NCBI GenBank assembly: GCA_001931535.1
Contig: CP016211.1
Coordinates: 7,921,703-7,985,702 of the forward strand
Direction: 5' to 3'
Origin: Minicystis rosea
GTDB lineage: Bacteria; Myxococcota_A; Polyangia; Polyangiales; Polyangiaceae
Length of the DNA stretch: 64,000 bases
Below, in pieces: positions 7,669 through 17,323 of the stretch. A program made the position numbers and the translations under genes. Numbering within the stretch: the stretch's first letter is position 1; every line of letters begins with the position of its first letter. The notes below the pieces were generated by a model that worked only from the letters and a program-made list of their open reading frames with translations, ran no database searches and was not told where the DNA came from.

Positions 7669-10600
7669 ATGGTCTCGTTACCCGGTTACAGAGTGCAGGA
7701 AAGGATCTATCTCGGCCGGCATTCGGTCGTCCATCGCGCCTGGGACGAGCGGGCCCATGGCTCCGTCATCCTCAAGATGCCCGCCGCCGCCTATCCCCCA
7801 GCCGCCGAGGTCGCGGCCTTGGAGCACGAATACGAGCTGGCCCGATCGGCCGCGCCGCCGCGCCTCGTGCGGCACCTCGGCATCATCACCTCCGGCTCCT
7901 CCCGTTGTCTCGTGGTGGAGGATTTCGGCGGTCGCTCGATGGCCGATTACCTGCTCGACGCGAAGCTCGACGTCGAGACCTTCCTCCGCGTGGCCATCGA
8001 GGTCACCCGCGGCCTCGGGGAGCTGCACAACAAGAGCATCGTCCACAAGGACATGAATCCGGGCAACATCATCTACAACCCGAGCACGGGTGTGGTGAAG
8101 CTCTGCGATCTCGGCCTCGCCTCGCTCCTCCGCCAAGAAAAGCAGGAGTTCCACAACCCGAAGCTCATCGAGGGCACGCTCGCGTACATCGCCCCGGAGC
8201 AGACGGGGCGGATGAACCGAGCCATCGATTTCCGCACCGACTTCTATTCGCTCGGCGCCACCTTCCATCAAATGCTCGCCGGTGTCCCGCCCTTCGACAC
8301 CACCGATCCCATCGAGCTCATTCACTGCCACATCGCCAAGACCCCGATGCCGCCCGCCGGGCGAAGCCTGGCCGTGCCCAAGCAGCTCTGGGACATCGTC
8401 CTCAAGTTGATGGCCAAGAACGCGGAGGATCGTTATCAGAGCGCCGAGGGCCTGGAAGCCGATCTCCTCGAGTGCCAAAAGCGCCTCACGCCGGCCGGCC
8501 ACATCGAGCTTTTCCCGCTCGGCCGCTCCGACATCTCGCCGACGTTCCGCATCTCGGAGAAGCTCTATGGGCGCGAAGCGCAGGTGCAGACGCTCCTCCG
8601 CGCCTTCGATCGCGCCGCCTCCGGCGAGCTCTCCTGGGTCCTCGTGGGCGGCTATTCGGGCGCGGGCAAATCCGTCTTGGTGCGCGAGATCCACAAGCCC
8701 GTCGCCGCCCGACGCGGCTATTTCCTCACGGGGAAGTGCGATTACGTCAACACCCAACAACCGCTCTCGGCCTTCGTCGAGGCGCTCGTCGATCTCGTCC
8801 GCCAAATCCTCACCGAGAGCGAAGACCAGCTCCTCGCCTGGCGATCCAAGCTCAGCGGCGCGCTCCACGGCAACGGGCAGGTCCTCGTCGATCTGATCCC
8901 CGACATTGCCCTCATCCTCGGCGAGCAGCCGCCCGTCATCGCCTTACCCCCGCTCGAGGCACGGGAGCGCATCGAGAGCGCATTGCAGAGCTTCCTCCTC
9001 GCCTTTGCCACCGAGGAGCACCCGGTCGTCATCTTCCTCGACGATCTCCAATGGATCGACCCCGCCGCCCTCCGCCTCCTCTCGCAAATCGCGGTGAACC
9101 CGGCGGCGCGTCACCTGCTCTTGATCGGGGCCTATCGCGAGAACGAGGTCTCGGCCGCGCACCCGCTCATGATGACGGTCGACGACATCACCGAAGCAGG
9201 ACGCGCCGTCATCCGCGTCAACGTCGGCCCCTTGAGCATCGACGACGTGGGCGCGCTCGTCTCCGACAGCCTCCACGAAGGCGAGGATGCGGTGCGTCCG
9301 CTGCGGGACGTGATCGTCGAGAAGACGGGCGGCAACCCCTTCTTCATCACCCAGCTCCTCCACGCCCTCCACGACGATCGCCTCCTCCGCTTCGACCCCG
9401 CCGAGAAGCGTTGGGCTTGGGACATCGATCCCATCCGCGCGCTCGGCGTGAGCGACAACGTGGTCGACCTCATGGTGGCCAAGATCCGCAAATACCCCGA
9501 GGCCACCCAAAACCTGCTCGTGCTCGCGAGCAGCATGGGCAACACCTTCGATCTGCAGACCCTCTCCATCATCAGCGCGAGCACCCCGCGCGAGGCCGCC
9601 CACGGCCTCTGGGAGACGGTGCGCGACGGCCTCGTGCTGCCGCTCGACAACCGTTACAACTACTATCAATGGACGAAGGAAGATCGTGAGGACGCGCCCG
9701 CCCCGGAGGAGGTGCGGTATCGCTTCGCCCACGACCGCATTCAGGAAGCAGCCTATTCCCAAATCGCCGAGAGCCGCCGCGGCGAAGTGAGCCTGCGCAT
9801 CGGCCGCCTCCTCCTCTCCAAAATCCCGCCCGCCGCCCGGCAGGAGCGCATCTTCGACGTCGTCGGCCACCTCAACCTGGGCGCCGGCCTGATGACGGCG
9901 CGCGCCGAGAAGGAAGAGCTCGCCCATCTCAACCTCCTCGCCGGCCGCCGCGCCAAGGCCGCCACTGCCTATCAAGCCGCCGTCGGCTATTTGGCGCGCG
10001 GCATCGATCTCCTGCCCGAGGACGCCTGGGCGAGCCACTACAACCTGATGTTCGAGCTCCACCGCGAGCGCACGGAGTGCGAATATCTCTCCGGCGATCT
10101 GGCCAAGGCCGAAGAGGTCTTCGCCGTCACCGCCAAGCACGCGACGACGCGCGAGCACATCGCGGACATCTATCAATTGATGATCCGCATCACCCAGACG
10201 GCCGCCAAGATCGTGGAGGGTGTGCGGCTCGGGGAAGAGGTGCTCCGCCTCTTCGATCTGGAGATGCCCTCCGATCCGCAAAGGGCCATGGCCCTCATCG
10301 GCGAGCTGACCAAGGAGCTCACCGAGCACATCGGCTCCCGCGACGTGTTGGAGCTCGTGGATGCGCCCACCATGGAAGATCGCGATTGGGCCATGTGCCT
10401 CGTGCTCCTCCACGAGACTTGGTCTTCGGCCGTCATGGCCAGCGAAATGGTGCAGGTGCTCCTCACCTCGCTCTACATGATGGTGCTCTCGCTGCGCCAC
10501 GGGCACTCGGAGTATTCCTCGGCCGGCTACATCGCCTGGGCCTCGGCGCTCAGCATCCAAGGGCAGCCGCAGGCGGCTTATGGCTTCGGGCGCCTGGCGA

Positions 10601-13038
10601 TGATGCTGAACGAGAAGTTCCACAATCCCCTCGTCATCCCCAAGGTCAACAACACCTTCGGCAATTTCGTCAACTGGTTCAGAAACCACGTCAAGACGAA
10701 CATCCCCGTCGTCAAGGAGTCGTATCAATACGCGCTCCAATCGGGCGATCGCTGGTGGGGCGCCTGGGCGGCGGGGTGGATCCGCACGTGCCGGCTCATC
10801 AAGGGCGATCCGCTCGCCGACGTGGCCGAGACCATCAATCTCTACCACGACTACATCAAGGCCTCCGGCTACGAGCCGCACGCGCTCCTCCTCCAGATGG
10901 AGCAACATGCCATTTGGAACCTGCAGGGCGAGACCGATCACCGCCTCACCCTGAGCCGCGGCAAGGCCACCGAGGAGAAGCTCGTGGGCCGCATGCGCGA
11001 GCTCGGGTTCGACTTCGGGCTCCACTGGTATTTCGAGCTCAAGGGCATGGTCCATTACCTCTACGAGGACTACGACGCTGCCCTCGCCGCCATCATGGAG
11101 TCGGTGCCCAAAGAGGGCTTCGTCCCCATCACGGTGGTCTATCCGGACAGCTTCCTCTTCTGCGCCCTCATCAACGCGGCCGCGGCCGAGAAGGCCACGG
11201 GCGAGGCCCGGGAGGCGTGCCTCGCCATGGCCCGCGACAACACCGAGCGGATGCGCGGTTGGGCGGAGCACTGCCCGGACAACTTCAAGCACAAGTATCT
11301 GCTCATGTCGGCCGAGATCGCCCGCGTCACCGGCGAAGGAGGAAACCTCCTCGATCGCTACGACGAGGCCATCGCCACCGCCCACGAATACGAGTTCCTC
11401 CACCACGAGGCCTTGGCCAACGAGCTCGCAGCCCGCTATTGCCTCGAAAGGAACCGCCCCAAGGCCGCCAAGGGCTACATGATGGAGGCCCGGTATCTGT
11501 ACCAGCGCTGGGGCGCGACGGAGAAGGTGGCGCAGCTCGACGAGCGCTACGAGAGCCTCCTCGTGGTGCCCGACACCGCGCTCGCCTCCTCGCGCCGCGG
11601 GGCCGCCATCGACGCGCAACACACGGGCAAGGTGGAGGTCGAGGCCCTCGATCTGCACAGCGTCCTCAAGGCCGCGCAGGCGCTCTCCAGCGAGATCGTG
11701 CTCACCCGCGTGCTCGAGCGGATGATGCGCATCGCCATGGAGAACGCCGGCGCGCAGCGGGGCGTGCTCCTCGTGGAGCGCGACGGCGAGCTCCTCGTGG
11801 AGGCGGCCGCCTCCGTGGAGTCGCAGGAGATTCAAGTCCACCAGTCGATTCCGATGGAGCAGAGCCCCGATCTGCCGCGCAGCATCGTCCAGTACGTGCA
11901 GCGCACGGGCAACACCATCACGCTCGACGACGCCTGCGCCGACCCTCGTTTTCGCACCGATCCCTATATCGCCAAGCACCAAGTCAAATCGGTGCTCTGC
12001 TTGCCTTCGGTGCGGAAGGCCGGGCGCATCAGCGTGTTTTATCTGGAGAACAACCTGGCGCGCGGCGCCTTCACGCCGGAGCGGACACGCACGCTCCAGC
12101 TCCTCTCCACGCAGGCCGCCATCTCGCTGGAGAACGCGGTCCTCTACGACACGCTGGAGCAGCGCGTGGAGACACGGACACGCGAGCTCCGCGACAAGAA
12201 CCAGGAGCTCTATCGCACGCTGAGCGATCTCAAAGAGGCGCAGGATCGCATGGTGGTGCAGAGCCGTTTGGCCTCGCTCGGCGCGCTCACCGCCGGCATC
12301 GCCCACGAATTGCGCAACCCGCTCAACTTCATCAACAACTTCGCCACGCTCTCCAAAGAGCTCTCGGGCGACATCCGCACCGAGGCCGAGACGCTCACGC
12401 GCGGCCCCGATCCCGAGGCCGCCGCCGCGCTCTCCGGCCTGCTCGACGATCTCGAGACCAACATGGGCAAGATCGGCGAGCACGGCAGCCGCGCCGCTGC
12501 GATCATCAAATCGATGCTCGAGCACTACCGCGAGGGCGCCGGCGATCGCGAGCCCACCGATCTCAACTCCCTCGTGCAAAGCTACATCGACCTCGCCTAC
12601 CACGGCATGCGGTCGCGCGATCCCTCGTTCAACACGGGAATCGAGGTGACGCTCGACCGGTCGATCGGGAAGGTCAACATCGCGCCGCAGGAGGTGGGGC
12701 GCGTGCTCATCAGCCTGGTCGACAACGCCTGTTATGCGACCAAGGTGAAGCAAAAGGTCCAGGGTGGGCCCGCGTATCACCCGAACATCCAAGTGAAGAC
12801 TCGGGCCCTCCCGGACGCCGTGGAGATCCGGGTGCGCGACAACGGCACGGGCATTCAGCCGGCGGCGGGAGAGAAGATCTTCAATCCCTTCTTCACCACC
12901 AAGCCGAGCGGCGAAGGCACCGGCCTCGGCCTATCCATCGCCTACGACATCGTGGTCCGCGCCAACGGCGGCACCATCACGTTCGACACCCGAGAGGGCG
13001 AGTTCACCGAGTTCGTGGTCACCATCCCGCGTCGCTGA
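7669..13038 (+). CDS. Trifunctional Ser/Thr kinase / AAA-type ATPase / GAF sensor histidine kinase
   Basis: A 1789-residue signalling protein. The start ATG 7669 follows GGAGG by four bases. Domains in order: Ser/Thr kinase (about 1-270) with catalytic loop HKDMNPGN near residue 126 and DLGLA at 147; a large STAND/AAA-type ATPase with Walker A GGYSGAGKS near 327-335 and Walker B VIFLDDLQWID near 454-464; a helical TPR-like region to about 1320; a GAF domain about 1330-1490; then a histidine kinase with H-box GIAHELRNP (His near 1546), N-box DNACYAT near 1685, and G-boxes DNGTGI and GTGLGLS near 1750. No receiver domain is present. This architecture is an established family in myxobacteria and cyanobacteria. 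It should sense a ligand through ATPase/GAF and phosphorylate both Ser/Thr and a response regulator. No cognate regulator is seen in the window. Confidence 0.95.
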   Translation: MVSLPGYRVQERIYLGRHSVVHRAWDERAHGSVILKMPAAAYPPAAEVAALEHEYELARSAAPPRLVRHLGIITSGSSRCLVVEDFGGRSMADYLLDAKLDVETFLRVAIEVTRGLGELHNKSIVHKDMNPGNIIYNPSTGVVKLCDLGLASLLRQEKQEFHNPKLIEGTLAYIAPEQTGRMNRAIDFRTDFYSLGATFHQMLAGVPPFDTTDPIELIHCHIAKTPMPPAGRSLAVPKQLWDIVLKLMAKNAEDRYQSAEGLEADLLECQKRLTPAGHIELFPLGRSDISPTFRISEKLYGREAQVQTLLRAFDRAASGELSWVLVGGYSGAGKSVLVREIHKPVAARRGYFLTGKCDYVNTQQPLSAFVEALVDLVRQILTESEDQLLAWRSKLSGALHGNGQVLVDLIPDIALILGEQPPVIALPPLEARERIESALQSFLLAFATEEHPVVIFLDDLQWIDPAALRLLSQIAVNPAARHLLLIGAYRENEVSAAHPLMMTVDDITEAGRAVIRVNVGPLSIDDVGALVSDSLHEGEDAVRPLRDVIVEKTGGNPFFITQLLHALHDDRLLRFDPAEKRWAWDIDPIRALGVSDNVVDLMVAKIRKYPEATQNLLVLASSMGNTFDLQTLSIISASTPREAAHGLWETVRDGLVLPLDNRYNYYQWTKEDREDAPAPEEVRYRFAHDRIQEAAYSQIAESRRGEVSLRIGRLLLSKIPPAARQERIFDVVGHLNLGAGLMTARAEKEELAHLNLLAGRRAKAATAYQAAVGYLARGIDLLPEDAWASHYNLMFELHRERTECEYLSGDLAKAEEVFAVTAKHATTREHIADIYQLMIRITQTAAKIVEGVRLGEEVLRLFDLEMPSDPQRAMALIGELTKELTEHIGSRDVLELVDAPTMEDRDWAMCLVLLHETWSSAVMASEMVQVLLTSLYMMVLSLRHGHSEYSSAGYIAWASALSIQGQPQAAYGFGRLAMMLNEKFHNPLVIPKVNNTFGNFVNWFRNHVKTNIPVVKESYQYALQSGDRWWGAWAAGWIRTCRLIKGDPLADVAETINLYHDYIKASGYEPHALLLQMEQHAIWNLQGETDHRLTLSRGKATEEKLVGRMRELGFDFGLHWYFELKGMVHYLYEDYDAALAAIMESVPKEGFVPITVVYPDSFLFCALINAAAAEKATGEAREACLAMARDNTERMRGWAEHCPDNFKHKYLLMSAEIARVTGEGGNLLDRYDEAIATAHEYEFLHHEALANELAARYCLERNRPKAAKGYMMEARYLYQRWGATEKVAQLDERYESLLVVPDTALASSRRGAAIDAQHTGKVEVEALDLHSVLKAAQALSSEIVLTRVLERMMRIAMENAGAQRGVLLVERDGELLVEAAASVESQEIQVHQSIPMEQSPDLPRSIVQYVQRTGNTITLDDACADPRFRTDPYIAKHQVKSVLCLPSVRKAGRISVFYLENNLARGAFTPERTRTLQLLSTQAAISLENAVLYDTLEQRVETRTRELRDKNQELYRTLSDLKEAQDRMVVQSRLASLGALTAGIAHELRNPLNFINNFATLSKELSGDIRTEAETLTRGPDPEAAAALSGLLDDLETNMGKIGEHGSRAAAIIKSMLEHYREGAGDREPTDLNSLVQSYIDLAYHGMRSRDPSFNTGIEVTLDRSIGKVNIAPQEVGRVLISLVDNACYATKVKQKVQGGPAYHPNIQVKTRALPDAVEIRVRDNGTGIQPAAGEKIFNPFFTTKPSGEGTGLGLSIAYDIVVRANGGTITFDTREGEFTEFVVTIPRR

Positions 13039-13891
13039 CGGGGCGCGCGCCGTGCCGGAAGACGAGCGATCGCACGATCGTCTCCGCTTCCGGGCACGGC
13101 GCCTTGCAGGTGGCGCTGAGCGAGAGCGAGCGTGGCGGATGCGGTGCGTGGATCGCCGCCGAGATCCACGTCTCCTTCGAGCCGCGCATCATCCCCGGCT
13201 CGATCTCGATGATGCGCAGGACCGCCGGATCGCCGCTCACGCGGATGTCCTCTCGCGACACGATGTGGATGCCCTTCGGGTACTCGGGCTCCTGGAGATC
13301 GCTGCCGTATCCGCTGTAGTCGACGTTGACGCGCATGCGTTCGTTCTTCCACAGATGGATGCCGCCCTCGTCGGCTCGAATCGGGATCTCGACGAGATCC
13401 GAGGGCATGAAGAAGTGGAAGTCGCGGTCCACGTCCACGCGCATCCACGAGGGCGGGAGGGGCTCCGGCGGGCGCTCGGAGCAGCGGCCTTTGCGGCACG
13501 CGGCGCGCGGCACCGATTCGCAGATGGCCGGCTCGTTCGGGCACCCGAGCGATATCCACTCTCCGGCGAGGGCGGCGGCCGCCGCCGGATCGGCCGCGCG
13601 CGGAGCGAAGCGCGCACAATCGTCGAGGCCTGCATACGCGGGGCCGCGACGGATCGCGATGCAGTCCTCGTCCTCGTCACAATGGTTCAACGCCTGCCAC
13701 GTCGCCTGATGACGCTCTTCGAGGCTCGCGCACCGCTCGGGGGAAGGCGGGGCCGGCGGCGCGGGCGCCGCGACGGGCGCGCCGGCCCGCGCGGCCGCAC
13801 GAAAGGCACGCTTGGCGAGCAGGACCACCACGCCGAGCACCAAGAGGCCAAGCACCATGGCGAGGCCAAAGGCAGAGTCGCGGCGCCGCAC
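13019..13891 (-). CDS. Hypothetical membrane-anchored protein with Cys-rich middle
   Basis: A 290-residue protein starting at GTG 13891, convergent with the kinase gene and overlapping its last 20 bases. Residues 8-30 form one hydrophobic helix near the N-terminus, then a Pro/Ala linker, then a domain with several Cys residues (for example NHCDEDEDCIAIRR), as in many myxobacterial periplasmic proteins. The remainder looks globular, with a repeated hydrophobic/charged pattern. Probably an inner-membrane protein facing the periplasm. No family is recognised and the function is unknown. Confidence 0.65.
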   Translation of the reverse strand: MRRRDSAFGLAMVLGLLVLGVVVLLAKRAFRAAARAGAPVAAPAPPAPPSPERCASLEERHQATWQALNHCDEDEDCIAIRRGPAYAGLDDCARFAPRAADPAAAAALAGEWISLGCPNEPAICESVPRAACRKGRCSERPPEPLPPSWMRVDVDRDFHFFMPSDLVEIPIRADEGGIHLWKNERMRVNVDYSGYGSDLQEPEYPKGIHIVSREDIRVSGDPAVLRIIEIEPGMMRGSKETWISAAIHAPHPPRSLSLSATCKAPCPEAETIVRSLVFRHGARPVSDAGW

Positions 13892-13959
13892 GGGCCGAGG
13901 CTAACACACCGGATCGCCGCGATCGTGTCACCCGAGATCGAGCGACGGTGAGGCCGCCG

Positions 13960-14466
13960 TCAATCGCCGTCGAGCACGTGCTCGACGCCGCGACCTTCGG
14001 GCGCCATCCATCCTTCGCCGTCTGCCTGGATGATGCCTTCGCCCGCGGCCGCGATGCACGCGGCCGCCGCGATGGCGACGGGCCAGCCGATCCCTTCGCA
14101 GTCGCTCGTTTTCAGCTCGAAGGCGACGGTCTCCACCACACGGCCGAGGACCTCGCGCACGTCCTCGACACCATCTTCGTCGGAGTCCTCGAGCGTCTCG
14201 AGGAGCTCGCCGACCTCTTCCTTGACTTGCTCGGGGTCGGACCAGCGCTCGATGTTGATGGTGTGCCCATTGCCACGGTAAAACAGGCCCCAGGCGCCCA
14301 TGGGCGCGTCGCCGTCGACGCGCAGGAGGCGGGCCGTCTCTTCGACGTCGTCCTCACCGTAGAGCGGGCCGAGCGTGGGGAGCCGCTCGCAGATGCCGCC
14401 GACGAGATCGGCCGGCGAGACGTCGGCGACGGTCCTGGTGCAGAGAGCGCGAATCCAGACGGACAT
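13960..14466 (-). CDS. Hypothetical acidic protein
   Basis: A 168-residue protein starting at ATG 14466, about 50 bases from the divergent lipoprotein gene. It is acidic, with a segment rich in Glu/Asp (LETLEDSDEDGVEDVRE) and an Ala-rich hydrophobic patch (IAAAACIAAAGEG) near the C-terminus. No family is recognised. Codon bias agrees with coding on this strand. An in-frame extension upstream to 14922 would run through the divergent lipoprotein gene and was not used. Confidence 0.55.
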   Translation of the reverse strand: MSVWIRALCTRTVADVSPADLVGGICERLPTLGPLYGEDDVEETARLLRVDGDAPMGAWGLFYRGNGHTINIERWSDPEQVKEEVGELLETLEDSDEDGVEDVREVLGRVVETVAFELKTSDCEGIGWPVAIAAAACIAAAGEGIIQADGEGWMAPEGRGVEHVLDGD

Positions 14467-14515
14467 GGGACGGGGCCTATCACATTTGCCCCTCGTTCGG
14501 CGTAGCATTGGAGCG

Positions 14516-15037
14516 ATGCAACACTTTCGGCTCGCCTTCCTCGGCTTCACCTTGCTGCTGTTCCCGCTCGCCGGCTGCGACCGGCGGATCCAGTCCATAT
14601 GCGAACAACGGTGCGAGTGCATGCGCTGCACCGACGCCGATCTCGACAACTGTCGCACCGACGCCGAAGCCGCGGTGGAGAAGACCGAAACGGCGGGCTG
14701 CGCCGCCGAGGTCGACGCCGTGCTCGTGTGCCTCGACGACAACCTGAGCTGCCAATCCGGGACGAGCCCCGGCACGGACAAGTGCGACAAGCAGCAGAGC
14801 GCGCTCTTGAAGTGCGCCGGGACGAGCAACCCCTTCGCGAACGTGTGCGAAGCGGCCGCGCTCAAGTCGGCCATGTGCGCCGGCGTCCCGCCGCCCAACG
14901 GCTCCGACACGAGCTGCCCCACGGTCTCTGCGTGTCAGTCGGCCTGCGTCGTGAAAGCGGATTGCGACGTGCTCATCGGCGCCACGTTCAGCCAGGAGTT
15001 TCAGGACTGCATCTCGAGCTGCCAGTTCGTCAAATAG
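14516..15037 (+). CDS. Small Cys-rich lipoprotein
   Basis: A 173-residue protein starting at ATG 14516. The N-terminus is a lipoprotein signal with a hydrophobic core and lipobox LAGC (Cys about residue 20). The mature part holds roughly 20 Cys residues, often spaced as CxxxC or CxC (CEQRCECMRC), which should form disulfides in the periplasm or at the outer membrane. Such Cys-rich lipoproteins are a common lineage-specific class in Polyangiales and usually have no known function. Confidence 0.75.
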   Translation: MQHFRLAFLGFTLLLFPLAGCDRRIQSICEQRCECMRCTDADLDNCRTDAEAAVEKTETAGCAAEVDAVLVCLDDNLSCQSGTSPGTDKCDKQQSALLKCAGTSNPFANVCEAAALKSAMCAGVPPPNGSDTSCPTVSACQSACVVKADCDVLIGATFSQEFQDCISSCQFVK

Positions 15038-15134
15038 GGACTCTCCATCTTCCCCATTTCGTGGCAGCTGCGTATGACACGTCGAGGCTCGCCGCTGCGC
15101 CGGAGACCTGCTCCGGCGCAATGGCGGCCCCGCG

Positions 15135-17225
15135 TCACTTCACGACATCGAAGAGTGGCAGCGTGTCGATGGTCCCCGGCAGCGCGCCCTCGAAGAGCAG
15201 GGACGCGCTCGACGAGAGCGTGAGCGTGCCTCCCGCCGTGTCCTTGCCGAAGCTGACCTCGGCGGTGGTCCCGTCGCTGAACGACAGCGTGGCGCCGACC
15301 GTCGTGGCACCGGGCACCGGCGTGGAGGAGGAGACGTTGCCGCCCGGGGCGAGCAGCATCAGATATCGAGTCTTCCCGCCCGCGGCCGGATCGGAGACGT
15401 CGAGTCGATATCCACCGTTCAAGTCGCTGTCGAGCGAAGGCCAATCGAGCACCGCGGCGGTCGGGCTCGCCGGGTAGAGCGGCGTGATCCGGAGCGTCCC
15501 CGCGGCGCCGCTCACCGCCCAGCCCGTGGTCGAGAGCGGGGTGGGCTCGCTCGGGGCATTGAGCTGCCACACGGCCTCGGCCCCATCGCTCGTGTCGACG
15601 CGATCCATCACGAGGAACGCGCCCGGGCCCTTGAAGAACAGCACCTCGCGCTCCACGCGGCTCACCGCGGCCTTGCCCGCGTAGACCGGCGTGACGTCGG
15701 CGCGCAGGTAGAGCAGATCCTTCGTGTCGTGCAGCGCGGAGAGCTTGGCCGCGCCGTTCGCCATCGTCACCGTGGCGCCGCCCTGCTGGATACGCACCAG
15801 GTTGTGCGACTCCTCTTCTTGGCGAAGCCCCGAGTGAGAGAGGATGTTTTCATCGTAGGCCAGCCACTCCCCTCGATAGACGAGCAAGGAGCCCTGATCG
15901 CGGTGCGCGTGGCTCTCCGTGAAGGGCCCCGCGAGGAACGCGCCCCACGTCGCGGTCTTGCTCCACCCGTCGCGGAAGAACACGCTCCCCGTGCCGGGCG
16001 CGTAGTACGTCGGGTGCAGATCCGAGAGCGGGCGTTTTGCGTGCATCGGATCGTAGTAGAGGAAATCGTCGAGGAACATGAACCGCTGCTCCATCTCGGG
16101 AACGGAGCAGTCGTCGAGCCAGGTTTGGGCCACGTCGCTCAGCGGATCGGAGGGCCCGAGCAGGTGCGCGAGGGTCAGCACGTAGGATCGGTGATAGTCG
16201 AAGAGCGCCGCGGTGCTGTCGCGCGCATGGTCGCCGATGGGCGCGATGCGATCGAGCGTGGGGACGGTGAATGCGAGGAGGTTCGGCAACGAGGCCCGCG
16301 TGTGCCCCGTGAGGTCCCAGATCCGCTCTCCGGTGGTCGCCTCCCAGAGATCGTAGAGCTGGAACAGGCTGCGCATGGAGACGCCGTAGCCCGTGCCCTC
16401 GCGCGAGCCGCCGCCTTCGAGATCGCTCGTGAACGTGGGGACGAGCTGCTTTTGGATCTTCTCCTCACGAAACGTGTCGATCCACGTTTGGGCGCTGTCG
16501 TGCTCGCCGTACGAGGTCAACCCGAGGAGCAACGTCGCGCGCAGGAACGAGTAGTAATAATTGTTCGAGGGGTTGTCGATCGACCAACCGCTCCACGGAT
16601 GGGAGACACCGCCCCAGCTCGCCTCCTCCGGGTGCCAGACGTTCCAAACGGCCTGGTTCGCATAGGCGATCCAGCGGGTGCGCTGGGCGGCGGTGGTGGC
16701 GTCGAAGCACCAGTCGTGAACGAGCGCGAGATCACCGACGGTCTCGCCGACGTAAAGATAGCTGTCGCCGGCGACCTCGGCGCTCTCGCCCGCGGCGATG
16801 AGGGCCTCCTCCGCCGCGACGCGCGCGTCGATGTCTTCGACGGCGTACTTGCAATAGGCCGGCTCCTTCGTGAGGACGCCGAGGAGCGCGGCGAAGTACG
16901 CTTGAAAGGCGTAGACGTCCCCGTTCTCGAGCTGATCGTCCACCATGTCGCGGAAGCGCGTGGCCGCCTTCTCCGCGCCGTCGAGCGAGGCCGTGAGCCG
17001 CGCGCGGTTCGCCTCGTTCAAGTAGATGCGCGGGTGCTTTGCGGGGATCACCGGAGATCCGCCACCGCCGCTCCCGCCCGAGCCCCCCACCGACATGCTC
17101 GTGCCGGTGGAGGCCTGTCCGCCGGTGTTCGTCGTCTCGCCATCGCCCGAGCACGCGACGAGGGAGAGCGCCGCGAGCGTCGCCGCAGGAGCGAATAAGA
17201 GCTTCGAAGAAATCATGCACGTCAT
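15135..17225 (-). CDS. Heparinase II/III-like polysaccharide lyase lipoprotein
   Basis: A 696-residue protein; ATG 17225 or ATG 17216 is possible. The signal peptide ends in a LVAC lipobox, followed by a Gly/Ser/Thr linker typical of myxobacterial surface lipoproteins. Residues about 60-380 are an alpha-helical toroid-like region. The C-terminal half is beta-rich and contains HAHRDQGSLLVYRGEWLAYD, matching the heparinase II/III signature (His, Asp, then GEWL). Members break acidic polysaccharides such as alginate, heparin or chondroitin by beta-elimination. The substrate is unknown. It is probably anchored on the cell surface for polysaccharide breakdown. A distant relative lies at 57782-60307. 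Confidence 0.75.
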   Translation of the reverse strand: MTCMISSKLLFAPAATLAALSLVACSGDGETTNTGGQASTGTSMSVGGSGGSGGGGSPVIPAKHPRIYLNEANRARLTASLDGAEKAATRFRDMVDDQLENGDVYAFQAYFAALLGVLTKEPAYCKYAVEDIDARVAAEEALIAAGESAEVAGDSYLYVGETVGDLALVHDWCFDATTAAQRTRWIAYANQAVWNVWHPEEASWGGVSHPWSGWSIDNPSNNYYYSFLRATLLLGLTSYGEHDSAQTWIDTFREEKIQKQLVPTFTSDLEGGGSREGTGYGVSMRSLFQLYDLWEATTGERIWDLTGHTRASLPNLLAFTVPTLDRIAPIGDHARDSTAALFDYHRSYVLTLAHLLGPSDPLSDVAQTWLDDCSVPEMEQRFMFLDDFLYYDPMHAKRPLSDLHPTYYAPGTGSVFFRDGWSKTATWGAFLAGPFTESHAHRDQGSLLVYRGEWLAYDENILSHSGLRQEEESHNLVRIQQGGATVTMANGAAKLSALHDTKDLLYLRADVTPVYAGKAAVSRVEREVLFFKGPGAFLVMDRVDTSDGAEAVWQLNAPSEPTPLSTTGWAVSGAAGTLRITPLYPASPTAAVLDWPSLDSDLNGGYRLDVSDPAAGGKTRYLMLLAPGGNVSSSTPVPGATTVGATLSFSDGTTAEVSFGKDTAGGTLTLSSSASLLFEGALPGTIDTLPLFDVVK

Positions 17226-17323
17226 GGTGCCCCAACCCCCGCGCGCCGGAGAACGAAATTCGGCCCGGCCGCGGACACCAGAACTTTCCCGAGAGCCTAC
17301 ACACCATCACGGGAGACGGTGAT

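Noticed and set aside
8944..12792. Very long open frame on the minus strand opposite the kinase/histidine kinase gene
   Set aside because: Its product is a Gly/Leu/Arg/His-rich sequence without domains, whereas the plus strand encodes a clear multidomain protein. High GC leaves antisense frames open.
10077..13319. Long plus-strand frame overlapping the same gene in another frame
   Set aside because: Arg/Pro/His-rich low-complexity product, no domain, and fully overlapped by the strongly supported kinase gene.
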